From: Bog-793 sp963785415
Lineage (GTDB): Bacteria > Actinomycetota > Acidimicrobiia > Acidimicrobiales > Bog-793
Reading direction: 5' to 3'
Assembly (NCBI GenBank): GCA_963785415.1
Contig: CAWAVB010000001.1
Span: 1,736,001 to 1,800,000 of the forward strand
Length of the DNA: 64,000 nt
Below, piece after piece: positions 44,195-52,125 of this stretch. Numbering within the stretch: the first letter of the stretch is position 1; the number at the start of each line of letters is the position of its first letter. The notes below the pieces were generated by a model. The model was not told the origin of the DNA. It saw only the letters and a list, made by a program, of their open reading frames with translations, and did not search any database. Made by a program: the position numbers and the translations under genes.

Positions 44195-44219
44195 GCTGCC
44201 CTGCGCCGCCGGGGGCAGC
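44195..44219 (+). terminator. Stem-loop after the RmlC-like gene
   Basis: Perfect 7-bp inverted repeat GCTGCCC/GGGCAGC with an 11-base GC-rich loop, 10 bases after the stop. No T-tract follows, so it is only a candidate terminator. Confidence 0.3.
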
Positions 44220-44265
44220 GCGCTTGAATGGTGCGTATGCAGGGTGATTCTGGGGGCGTCGCGTC

Positions 44266-45288
44266 TTGATCGCGGGCATCGCGATCGGCGCTTTCGTTCT
44301 CGTCGCGGGGTTCGCCGCGTGGTCGCGTTTCGCGTCCCACCGCGCCGAGCGCCGATCTGTCACGACCCACCAGCGCGCCCTCGACGTGCTCGGTACCGCT
44401 TCGCGCCGCTGGGAGGGCGTCGCGCCGGTGCACGCGCCCAAACCCGAGGACGTCGCGCGGGCACACGTCCAGACCCTTGGCGACCCTCCGAGCGCGCGAC
44501 GCCTCGGTGACGGCGAACCGGTGTCGACGCGCCGTTCGGGAGTCCGCCTCGTGCCGCCGTCCGGCTCGAGACCCGTCAAGCTCCCGATCTTTGCCGACGA
44601 GGGTGTCGTCGCGTCCGATTCACCGGGCGAGCCGGATGCTGGCGAACGGGATGGCGAAACGGTCGGCGCCTCAGACGGTGCGACCCGCCGGAGCGGGCGG
44701 GCCGCTCCCTACGATCACGAGGCGCTCAGCCCGATCTCCGAAGTGGGGACGCGCGCTTCCCGTCCCCGCCGCCACCGCTACCACGGCGGGCGTCCGGCCC
44801 GACGCGTGACCTCCGCGGCCGCTTCGGCGGTCGCTCTCGCCGCGATCGGCGTGGCGACCTGGCAGCTCGCATCCGGGGGTGCGCCGACGCACCACGCCAC
44901 CACGCCTCCCGCGACGACGGGGAAGTCGAAGGGCAGGACGCACACCGGCAGCGGTGGTCAGACGGGCGGGCAGGGTCTCGTCCCGACGTCGGTCTCGCCG
45001 AGCGTCGTCGCTTACGCGATCACAGGCCGGGCCTACACGATCACGTTCTCCGCCTCGGGCCCGTGCTGGCTCGGCGTTCAGCAAGGGGTGAACGGGAAGT
45101 ACCTCTGGATGACGACGCTGCTCGCCGGCCAGACGAGTTCCTACAAGGCGAACGGGCCGGTCGCGGTGCGGCTCGGCGCGCCGCCGTACGTGAAGGTTCA
45201 GGTGAACGGGGTGAACGTCGAGCTCCCCCCGACCAATGTCCAGCCCTACGACATCACGTTCTCGTCCTCCCGCAGTTCCGCCACCTGA
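44266..45288 (+). CDS. Bitopic membrane protein with RodZ-type (DUF4115-like) C-terminal domain
   Basis: 340 residues from TTG. One helix at the very start (IAGIAIGAFVLVAGFAAW) and a second at about 182-203, separated by a disordered, charged region of about 160 residues. After the second helix comes a Pro/Thr/Gly linker and a C-terminal beta domain (AYAITGRAYTITFSASGPCWLGV ... VKVQVNGVNVELP) resembling the DUF4115 domain at the C-terminus of the cell-shape protein RodZ. A helix-turn-helix N-domain is absent. Possible periplasmic sensor or scaffold; function unknown. Confidence 0.6.
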   Translation: MIAGIAIGAFVLVAGFAAWSRFASHRAERRSVTTHQRALDVLGTASRRWEGVAPVHAPKPEDVARAHVQTLGDPPSARRLGDGEPVSTRRSGVRLVPPSGSRPVKLPIFADEGVVASDSPGEPDAGERDGETVGASDGATRRSGRAAPYDHEALSPISEVGTRASRPRRHRYHGGRPARRVTSAAASAVALAAIGVATWQLASGGAPTHHATTPPATTGKSKGRTHTGSGGQTGGQGLVPTSVSPSVVAYAITGRAYTITFSASGPCWLGVQQGVNGKYLWMTTLLAGQTSSYKANGPVAVRLGAPPYVKVQVNGVNVELPPTNVQPYDITFSSSRSSAT

Positions 45289-45530
45289 CGCCGTGTCCGA
45301 CGGCGCTCGCAGCGCCAACGGATCGATCCGCCGTCCGGGTGCCCCGATAACGACCCACGTCCGCTCGCCGGATTTCCGCCCCGTGGCACTCCGGGCGCCG
45401 CGTGGAAGCGACCGACGCCGCCCGTCGCCGCCACGCCGAGGTTCGTCGGCGCGACCCGCACGGACGGGCGGATCGCCGCCAATCCCGCCGACGCGCTGGT
45501 CCGGGAACCAGCTGACCGCGTCCCATGCGT

Positions 45531-46127
45531 TCAGCGGATCGCTTCCCAGCGCGTCGATTCACGGGCGAGTGCCGGATGGCTCACCAGCAGATGCCAGATG
45601 ACCGCGCACAGGCCCTCGGTGTGCGCCGTGACATGGTCCGCGAACAACGGCGGGATCACGACGCAGGCGTTCGCGACCTTGGCCGTGTACCCACCGTCGC
45701 GCCCGACAACCCCGAAGATCGCGGCATGGCGGTCGACGGCGACCTCGAGAGCGCGCACGAGGTTCGCCGAGACGCCGCGTTCCGCGTCGCCGCCGCCGAC
45801 GCTGAAGACGAGCAGCGCGTCCTTGTCGGAGAGGTTCGATCCCTTCAGCCACTCGGAGAATGACGTCTCCCACCCGTCGTCGTTGATGCGGGCAGTGAGC
45901 TCGGAGACGTTGTCGACCGGCGAGTACGCCTCGAGCCCGCAGATCTTGCGGAAGTCGTTGACGGCGTGCGAGGCGTGACCGGCCGATCCACCGACCCCGA
46001 GGACGAACAGCCTCCCGCCACGTTGCCGCACCTCGGCGAGCCCCGAGGCGCAGCGCTCGACCGATTCCGGGTCGATGGCGCCGAGCACCCGGGTCGACTC
46101 GGCGATGAAGCCCTCGCTGAACGTCAC
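45531..46127 (-). CDS. gmhA: Sedoheptulose-7-phosphate isomerase (GmhA-like, SIS domain)
   Basis: 198 residues. SIS-domain sugar isomerase with LFVLGVGGSAGHASHAVNDFRK, matching GmhA's phosphate-binding GxGGSA and active-site His/Asp region; VFSVGGGDAERGVSANLVRAL and VTAHTEGLCAVIWHLLV with the C-terminal catalytic Glu. It converts sedoheptulose-7-phosphate to D-glycero-D-manno-heptose-7-phosphate, the first step of the pathway completed by hddA, gmhB and hddC 3.5-12 kb away. Divergent from the suf operon. Confidence 0.88.
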   Translation of the reverse strand: MTFSEGFIAESTRVLGAIDPESVERCASGLAEVRQRGGRLFVLGVGGSAGHASHAVNDFRKICGLEAYSPVDNVSELTARINDDGWETSFSEWLKGSNLSDKDALLVFSVGGGDAERGVSANLVRALEVAVDRHAAIFGVVGRDGGYTAKVANACVVIPPLFADHVTAHTEGLCAVIWHLLVSHPALARESTRWEAIR

Positions 46128-46263
46128 GGTGCGCCCTCCTTCCCGCTCCGGCGCCGGCCGGATCGCGGGCGGCTCGGCCTCCAGCCAAGCACACCGCCCG
46201 GCCCGGTGGGTGTTCCGATCGACCGGAGGAGCAGGTCGGACGTGTCGCCGCCCCCGGTGGAGT

Positions 46264-46285
46264 TGTTACTATACAGATAGGAGAA
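46264..46285 (+). promoter_or_regulatory. AT-rich candidate promoter/operator upstream of sufB
   Basis: A short AT-rich run in GC-rich DNA (TTGTTACTATACAGAT, with TATACA at 46270-46275) 45-67 bases before sufB. TATACA is a plausible -10. No clear SufR or IscR palindrome is recognised. Confidence 0.35.
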
Positions 46286-46330
46286 ATCCACCTGGAGGGT
46301 GATCCCGACCGAACGGAGTCCGTGGGCCCG

Positions 46331-47731
46331 ATGGCAGTGACCGATCTCAACCTCGACAAGTACACGCTCGGCTGGAGCGACGTCGAGGACTACGTGTTCA
46401 AGCCCCGCAAGGGGCTCAACGAAGCGATCATCCGCGAGATGTCGCGCCTCAAAAGGGAGCCGGAGTGGATGCTCGAGTTCCGGCTGAAGAGCTACGCGCG
46501 CTTCCTCGCCAAGCCGATGATGCCCTGGTTCGCTGACAAGATGCCAGACCTCGACTTCGATGACATCTACTACTACATCAAGCCGACCGAGACCCAGGTC
46601 GACGCCTGGGAGCAGCTGCCGGAGTCGGTGAAGCGCACCTACGAGAAGCTCGGCATCCCCGAGGCGGAGCGCAAGTACCTCGCCGGCGTGACGGCCCAGT
46701 ACGAGTCGGAGGTCGTCTACCACCGCAACCGCGACGACCTCGCCGGCATGGGCGTGCTCTTTTGTGACATGGACACGGCCGTGCGGGAGTACCCGGACAT
46801 CGTGCGCCGGTACTTCGGGAAGATCATCCCGCCCAACGACAACAAGTTCGCGGCGCTCAACTCGGCGGTGTGGTCGGGAGGCTCATTCATCTACGTGCCG
46901 CCGGGCGTCGCGGTCGACATGCCGCTCCAGGCGTACTTCCGAATCAACGCCGAGAACATGGGCCAGTTCGAGCGGACGCTCATCATCGCCGACGAGGGTT
47001 CGCAGGTGCACTACGTCGAAGGGTGTTCCGCCCCGGTGTACTCGACTGACTCGCTGCACTCGGCCGTCGTCGAGCTCGTCGCCTTGCCCGGCAGCCGGAT
47101 CACGTACACGACGATCCAGAACTGGTCGTCGAACGTCTACAACCTCGTGACGAAGCGGGCACGGGCCGAAGCCGAGGCGCACGTCGAGTGGATCGACGGC
47201 AACATCGGTTCACGGCTCACGATGAAGTACCCGTCGGTGTACCTCATGGGCCCGCGGGCCTCGGGCGAGGTCCTCTCGGTCGCCTACGCGGGCTCGGGCC
47301 AGATCCAGGACACAGGGGCGAAGATGATCCATTGTGCCCCCGAGACGACCTCGACGATCATCTCGAAGTCGATCTCGAAAGACGGCGGCTCGACGACGTA
47401 CCGGGGCAAGGTCCACGTCGATCCCGGCGCGACGCACGCCAAGTCGTTTGTGCGCTGCGACGCGCTCATCCTCGACGAGGACTCCGTCTCGGAGACGAAG
47501 CCGTACATGGAAGTCGGCGAGCGTGACGCCGAGATCGGCCACGAGGCGACGGTCTCCAAGGTTGGTGACGACCAGCTCTTCTACCTGATGAGCCGCGGGC
47601 TCTCCGAGGGTCAGGCGACCGGCATGATCGTCAACGGCTTCATCGAGCCGATCACCCGGACGCTCCCCATGGAGTACGCCGTCGAGTGGAGCCGGCTCAT
47701 TGAACTGCAGATGGAGGGCTCGGTCGGCTGA
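46331..47731 (+). CDS. sufB: Fe-S cluster assembly scaffold SufB
   Basis: 466 residues, full length. It forms the SufBCD scaffold complex that builds [Fe-S] clusters. Conserved blocks: WEQLPESVKRTYEKLGIPEAE, SAVWSGGSFIYVPPGV, EGCSAPVY, ETTSTIISKSISK, GATHAKSFVRCDALI and the C-terminal GRDAEIGHEA-like stretch (GERDAEIGHEA). The ATG at 46331 gives the usual N-terminus; a GTG nine bases upstream is possible. No SufR-type regulator precedes it. First gene of the operon sufB-(Cys-rich)-sufD-Rieske-sufC. Confidence 0.97.
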   Translation: MAVTDLNLDKYTLGWSDVEDYVFKPRKGLNEAIIREMSRLKREPEWMLEFRLKSYARFLAKPMMPWFADKMPDLDFDDIYYYIKPTETQVDAWEQLPESVKRTYEKLGIPEAERKYLAGVTAQYESEVVYHRNRDDLAGMGVLFCDMDTAVREYPDIVRRYFGKIIPPNDNKFAALNSAVWSGGSFIYVPPGVAVDMPLQAYFRINAENMGQFERTLIIADEGSQVHYVEGCSAPVYSTDSLHSAVVELVALPGSRITYTTIQNWSSNVYNLVTKRARAEAEAHVEWIDGNIGSRLTMKYPSVYLMGPRASGEVLSVAYAGSGQIQDTGAKMIHCAPETTSTIISKSISKDGGSTTYRGKVHVDPGATHAKSFVRCDALILDEDSVSETKPYMEVGERDAEIGHEATVSKVGDDQLFYLMSRGLSEGQATGMIVNGFIEPITRTLPMEYAVEWSRLIELQMEGSVG

Positions 47732-47807
47732 CCGCGTCATCCGACGCAGGGCAGGTCGGGTCAATATCCTTGGGACGGCGAGGTCGGTCGCGGGAGGTCG
47801 GGCGCGC

Positions 47808-48209
47808 GTGGCAATGCGAGAGGACTGCAAGCACTTCCAATCGAGGACCTACCCCTCCGGCGAGGTGGCGCGGTTCTGTGTCCTCGACCTCGCACCCGAA
47901 GCCCCGTGGCGCTGCCCCGAGAACTGCCCCTCGTATGAACGACGGCTCGCCGACGTCACCTGGACGCACGGATCGCTCGTCGCCCCGCCGGTCGAGGCCG
48001 AACCGGAGGAGCCCGTTGCCGACGTGAGCGAACTGCTCGCCTCGGCCGAGGAGATCGTCGAGGCGGCCGCCCCCGAGGAGCTCACCGAGGTCGAAGCCGC
48101 CGAGGACCGCGCAGAACGCCGGACGCAGGGCTCGGTCGTGAAGCGGGCGCTGCGCCGGATCGGACGCCGAGGCAGGCCGACCACCGGCGACGAGGGCGAC
48201 CGGCTCTGA
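47808..48209 (+). CDS. Cys-rich small protein in the suf operon
   Basis: 133 residues. N-terminal 45 residues hold four Cys in EDCKHF, RFCVLD and WRCPENCP, a spacing that could bind zinc or an Fe-S cluster; the rest is acidic, Ala/Glu-rich and likely helical, ending in a basic tail. No family recognised. Sits between sufB and sufD, and its TGA overlaps the proposed CTG start of sufD. Location suggests a role in cluster assembly or delivery. The start may be GTG 47808 or ATG 47814. Confidence 0.7.
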   Translation: MAMREDCKHFQSRTYPSGEVARFCVLDLAPEAPWRCPENCPSYERRLADVTWTHGSLVAPPVEAEPEEPVADVSELLASAEEIVEAAAPEELTEVEAAEDRAERRTQGSVVKRALRRIGRRGRPTTGDEGDRL

Positions 48210-49522
48210 GCGAACACCGCTTCACCCCGGAACTCGCCCGTTCGATCGCGGGGCCAGACTGGCTCCGTCGCCTCCGGTCGCAGGCCGCGGCGCGATTCGA
48301 CGCCGGTTCCGTGCCGACCGAGGCCGATGAGGACTGGCGCTACGGACGGATCGACGACCTCGACCTCGGTGTCTACGAACCCGTCGCCGAACCGGGCGGC
48401 AACCCGCCCGACCTGGCCGGTGGGCCCGCGGACCTGCTCTCCGGGCTCGGCGCGCCCGCCGCGCTCGTGAGGACGCGCGACGGCTTCGTCGTCTCGTCCG
48501 CCCTCGGCGCTCAGCCAGAGTCGACGGGCCTGTCCGTCACGTCGGCGCGCGCCCTCGCCGCTCCGCCCGCCCGTTTCGGGTCGGTCGTCGCCCCCTCGCA
48601 GGACGCCTTCACCGTCCTCGCCGAGGCCTTCGGGGCTGACGCGGTCTTCGTCACCGTCCCCGCAGGGGTGCACGTCGCCGGACCGATCGTCATCATCCAC
48701 GAGCTCGACCGCCGCCCGGGGCCGGCGGCGGTCTTTCCCCGGACCTTCGTCGAGCTCGGGGAGGGGGCGGTCGCGACCGTCGTCGAACACCTTTTCTCCG
48801 CGACCGGCGAGGCGCTCGTCTGTCCCGTCACCGAGCTCGAGGTGGGGCGTGACGCCCGGCTCGCCTACCACTCGATCCAGGAACTCGATCGGTCCGCCTG
48901 GCAACTCGGCTACGTGGCGAGCCGCGTCGACCGCGGTGGCTCCCTGCAGTCTTTCGCGGCCTCCTTCGGTGGGGACTACGCGCGGCTGTGCACCCACTCG
49001 TCGCTCGTCGGCGAGGCGGCGACGAGCGAGCTGCTCGCCGCCTACTTCGGTGACGGCACCCAGGTCCAGGACATGAGGACCTTCCAGGAACACGCCGCCC
49101 CCCGGACGAAGTCCGTACTGATCTTCAAAGGGGCGGTCGACGACGCGGCGCGCTCGGTCTACAGCGGTCTCATTCACATCCACAAAGGGGCGCGCAAGTC
49201 CGACGCCGGGCAGACGAACCGCAACCTCGTGCTCTCCGACTCGGCCCACGCCGACTCCGTGCCGAATCTCGACATCGAGGAGAACGACGTGCGGTGCAGC
49301 CACGCCTCGGCGGTCGGCCCCATCGACCGGGCCCAGCGCTTCTACGTGGAGTCCCGCGGCGTGCCGCCGAGCGTCGCCGAGCGGCTGATCCTGCTCGGGT
49401 TCTTCGACGATCTGCTGGCCCGGGCCCCGGAGCCGGGGGTCGCGGCGTACCTGCGCGGCGTCGTCGCCGGGCGCCTCGTCCAGTCGGAGCGAGCAACGGC
49501 GCGGGGGGTCGGAGCGAGGTGA
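48206..49522 (+). CDS. sufD: Fe-S cluster assembly protein SufD, probable CTG start
   Basis: 438 residues if it starts at the CTG at 48206, which overlaps the previous stop (CTGA). The frame has no ATG/GTG/TTG between its upstream stop and the GTG at 48311, yet residues before that GTG read like a SufD N-terminus (WLRRLRSQAAARFDAG, then PTEADEDWRYG). Later: IHELDRRPGPAAVF, the beta-helix core, QVQDMRTFQEHAAPRTKS, KGAVDDAARSVYSGLIHI and EENDVRCSHASAVGPID with the conserved Cys-x-His. Partner of SufB and SufC. If the GTG is the true start the protein is 403 residues. Confidence 0.9.
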   Translation: MSEHRFTPELARSIAGPDWLRRLRSQAAARFDAGSVPTEADEDWRYGRIDDLDLGVYEPVAEPGGNPPDLAGGPADLLSGLGAPAALVRTRDGFVVSSALGAQPESTGLSVTSARALAAPPARFGSVVAPSQDAFTVLAEAFGADAVFVTVPAGVHVAGPIVIIHELDRRPGPAAVFPRTFVELGEGAVATVVEHLFSATGEALVCPVTELEVGRDARLAYHSIQELDRSAWQLGYVASRVDRGGSLQSFAASFGGDYARLCTHSSLVGEAATSELLAAYFGDGTQVQDMRTFQEHAAPRTKSVLIFKGAVDDAARSVYSGLIHIHKGARKSDAGQTNRNLVLSDSAHADSVPNLDIEENDVRCSHASAVGPIDRAQRFYVESRGVPPSVAERLILLGFFDDLLARAPEPGVAAYLRGVVAGRLVQSERATARGVGAR

Positions 49523-49848
49523 GCGGCACCGAGGCGAAGCTCATTCGGCTCTGCGCCCCAGAGGACCTGGCGGTCGGCGCGGCGCGCCGGTTCGCAGTCG
49601 ACGGCGTCGAGATCTGCCTCGTCCGGTGCGACGACGGGTACCACGCCGTCGCCGACACCTGCAGCCACGAGGACTACTCGCTCGCCGAGGGCGAGGTCGA
49701 CGCCGCGAACGCGGAGATCGAGTGCTGGAAGCACGGCAGCCTGTTCTCGTTGGTGAGCGGTGAACCGCTGACGCTGCCGGCGACGCGTCCCGTCGACGTC
49801 TACGAGGTCGTCGTCGGGACCGACGACGTGTCGGTGGTGCTGCCGTGA
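49519..49848 (+). CDS. Rieske-type [2Fe-2S] ferredoxin
   Basis: 109 residues. Cluster ligands Cys-x-His in TCSHEDYSLAEG near residue 48 and Cys-x2-His in CWKHGSLF near 69, the pattern of soluble Rieske ferredoxins of the NirD/biphenyl-dioxygenase type. GTG start overlaps the sufD stop by four bases (GTGA). Actinobacterial suf operons often carry such a gene; it may be an electron donor for cluster assembly. Confidence 0.92.
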   Translation: MSGTEAKLIRLCAPEDLAVGAARRFAVDGVEICLVRCDDGYHAVADTCSHEDYSLAEGEVDAANAEIECWKHGSLFSLVSGEPLTLPATRPVDVYEVVVGTDDVSVVLP

Positions 49849-49876
49849 CGGCGCTCGCCGCGGCGGGGGCGGCGCG

Positions 49877-50656
49877 ATGACGACCCTTGTCGTCGAGGGG
49901 CTGTCCGTCGAGGTCGGCGGGACCGAGATCCTGCGCGGCATCGACCTCGAGGTCCGAAGCGGCGAGGTCCACGCGGTGATGGGCCCGAACGGGGCGGGCA
50001 AGAGCACGCTCAGCCACGCCCTGATGGGTCATCCCGACTTCACCGTCACCGGCGGCTCGCTCACGCTGGACGGGACCGACCTGCTCGCCCTGGCGACCTG
50101 GGAGCGTGGCGCGCGCGGCCTGTTCCTCGCGCCGCAGTACCCCGTGGAGCTCCCCGGTGTCCGGCCCCTCGACGTCCTCGTCGAGGCGCTCGCCGCGCGC
50201 CGCGGCGGGTCGGATCCCGACCGCGCCGCCGTCGCGGCGCGCACCGCGGCGGAGGCGGCCGAGATCGGGCTGGCGGCGGAGTTCCTCGAGCGTCCGCTCA
50301 ACGTCGACGCCTCCGGCGGGGAGAAGAAGCGGCTCGAGACTCTCCAGCTCGCCGTGCTCGAACCGGCGATCGCCATCCTCGACGAGCTCGACTCGGGTCT
50401 CGACGTCGACGCCCTGCGGGACGTCGCCCGCCGCGTCGAGCGGGCCGTCCGGCCGGGATCCCGCCGGGATCCGGCGGGCCGGGAGCCCCTCGGCGTCCTG
50501 GCGATCACGCACTACAGCCGGCTGCTCGACGAGCTCCACCCCGACCGGGTGCACGTCCTTTTCGACGGGCGCATCGTCGAGTCCGGCGGTCCCGAGCTCG
50601 CCGACGAGCTGGAGCGGACCGGTTATCAGCGCTACGGCGAGGATTCCGGGCCCTAG
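49877..50656 (+). CDS. sufC: Fe-S cluster assembly ATPase SufC
   Basis: 259 residues, cytosolic ABC ATPase of the SufBCD complex. Walker A GPNGAGKS at residues 36-43, Q-loop APQYPVELPGV, SufC-type signature SGGEKKRLETLQ and Walker B AILDELDSGLDVD. The ATG follows a 28-base gap after the Rieske gene. No sufS, sufU or sufT follows; the next gene is an MFS transporter, so the desulfurase must be elsewhere. Confidence 0.96.
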   Translation: MTTLVVEGLSVEVGGTEILRGIDLEVRSGEVHAVMGPNGAGKSTLSHALMGHPDFTVTGGSLTLDGTDLLALATWERGARGLFLAPQYPVELPGVRPLDVLVEALAARRGGSDPDRAAVAARTAAEAAEIGLAAEFLERPLNVDASGGEKKRLETLQLAVLEPAIAILDELDSGLDVDALRDVARRVERAVRPGSRRDPAGREPLGVLAITHYSRLLDELHPDRVHVLFDGRIVESGGPELADELERTGYQRYGEDSGP

Positions 50657-50686
50657 CACCCCTCCCGTCGGCGACCCGCCCCTACC

Positions 50687-52051
50687 ATGGCCGACATGGC
50701 CGAGCCGCGGGCGATCGCGCGCGTCACGAAAATCGTGCGCGCTTCGGTCCGCGGCCTGCTCGACCAGTCCCAGCCGTTCGGGCGGCTCGCCCTCCTCCAC
50801 ACCGTGCAGGCCGCGGGAGCGACCTGCGTCGCCGTGTCGCTTGCCGGGTCGCTGTTCTTCTCGATCTCCGCCGACGCCGCCGAGGGCAAGGTGCTGTTGT
50901 ACCTGCTGCTGACCATCGCGCCCTTCGCGCTTGTCGGCCCGGCGCTCAGCCCGCTTCTCGATCGCGGCCGCGAGGCGCGCCGGACGAGCACCGCGGTCGC
51001 GAATCTCGGCTCAGCGGTGCTCTGCCTGCTCATGGCCCGCGACGTCCATGGATTGCTTCTGTTCCCCGAGGCCTTCGGCGTGCTCGTCCTCGGCAAGCTC
51101 TACATCGTCGCCCGCGCCGCCCTCGTCCCGGAGATGGCCGCCGCGGGAGACGACCTCGCGAGCGCCAACGCCAAGCTCGCCGTGCTCGCTTCGCTCGCCG
51201 GTTTTGCGATGGCGCCCGTCGCCGTCGGCTTCCTGAAGATCGGCCCGCAGTGGGCGCTCTGCCTCGGCGCGCTGGTGTTCGTCGCGGGAACGGCGGCGTC
51301 GCTGCGCCTGCCGCGGCCGTCACACCTCGTCGCCGTCGCCGCGCCGCCGCCCCGCGTCGCCGAGCCCCGCGTCGACAAGCCCCGTGAAGAAGAGAAGGGG
51401 GGTGTCACCCCGGCGCGGTACCGGGAGATCCGTCGCGACCGGCGCATCCTCGGCCTGCCGCTCTATCCGCCGGAGGTCCTCGCCGCGATCGGGGCGATGG
51501 CGATCGCGCGGGCGACGGTCGGCTTCGTCGAGTTCTTCCTCGCCTTCGCGCTGCGCCGCGAGCACGCCGCGACGTGGTGGTACGGGGTCCTCATCGTGGC
51601 GAGCGGGGCCGGCTCGCTGCTCGGCTCCATCGTCGTGCCGCGGCTGCGGCGCTACTTCACGGAACGTCAGATCATCGTCGGCGCCCTGGCGGCGATCGTC
51701 GTCGGGGCCGTCGCGACCGCGATCGTCGGCGGGCTGTGGGCCCAGGTGATGCTCACCTTCGTCGTCGGTTTCGGGCCGACGAGCGCGAAGCCCGCGCTCG
51801 ACTCGATCGTGCAGCGCAACGTCCCGCCGGCGTTGCTCGGGCGGGCGTTCGGCCGGCTAGAGACCCGGTTGCAGCTCACCTGGGTCATCGCGGCGGTGCT
51901 CGGGGTCGTCATCCCCTTCCCCCTGAAGCTCGGCGACGTCGTCATCGCGCTCGCCTGCGCCGCCGCCTGCATCTCGTACGGGACGTTCGGCGGCACGTTG
52001 CGTCGGCAGGCGGCGCATCTGGCGCTGCCGGGACCGACGGAGGCCGACTGA
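50687..52051 (+). CDS. MFS-like membrane transporter
   Basis: 454 residues, about 10-12 helices. An N-terminal 40-residue hydrophilic segment, then LALLHTVQAAGATCVAVSLAG as first helix, a long basic loop at about 205-255 between the two halves, and FVVGFGPTSAKPALDSIVQRN late in the C-half. It resembles MFS permeases of unknown substrate in actinobacteria. It starts 30 bases after sufC and may be transcribed with the suf operon or with thiL. Start is GTG/ATG-ambiguous within two codons. Confidence 0.72.
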   Translation: MADMAEPRAIARVTKIVRASVRGLLDQSQPFGRLALLHTVQAAGATCVAVSLAGSLFFSISADAAEGKVLLYLLLTIAPFALVGPALSPLLDRGREARRTSTAVANLGSAVLCLLMARDVHGLLLFPEAFGVLVLGKLYIVARAALVPEMAAAGDDLASANAKLAVLASLAGFAMAPVAVGFLKIGPQWALCLGALVFVAGTAASLRLPRPSHLVAVAAPPPRVAEPRVDKPREEEKGGVTPARYREIRRDRRILGLPLYPPEVLAAIGAMAIARATVGFVEFFLAFALRREHAATWWYGVLIVASGAGSLLGSIVVPRLRRYFTERQIIVGALAAIVVGAVATAIVGGLWAQVMLTFVVGFGPTSAKPALDSIVQRNVPPALLGRAFGRLETRLQLTWVIAAVLGVVIPFPLKLGDVVIALACAAACISYGTFGGTLRRQAAHLALPGPTEAD

Positions 52052-52125
52052 TGGCGGTCCCAGCGGTCCGGGCTGCCGCGGTCCTCGTGCCCGGTGGGTT
52101 CGGGAACGCGCGGGTGGGCGCGTGA
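52051..52125 (+). CDS. Possible 24-residue ORF bridging the MFS gene and thiL
   Basis: ATG overlaps the MFS stop by one base (TGATG) and its TGA overlaps the GTG start of thiL (GTGA). The peptide MAVPAVRAAAVLVPGGFGNA... has no recognised family. The double overlap looks like a coupling device, but the frame could be chance in GC-rich DNA. Confidence 0.3.
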   Translation: MAVPAVRAAAVLVPGGFGNARVGA

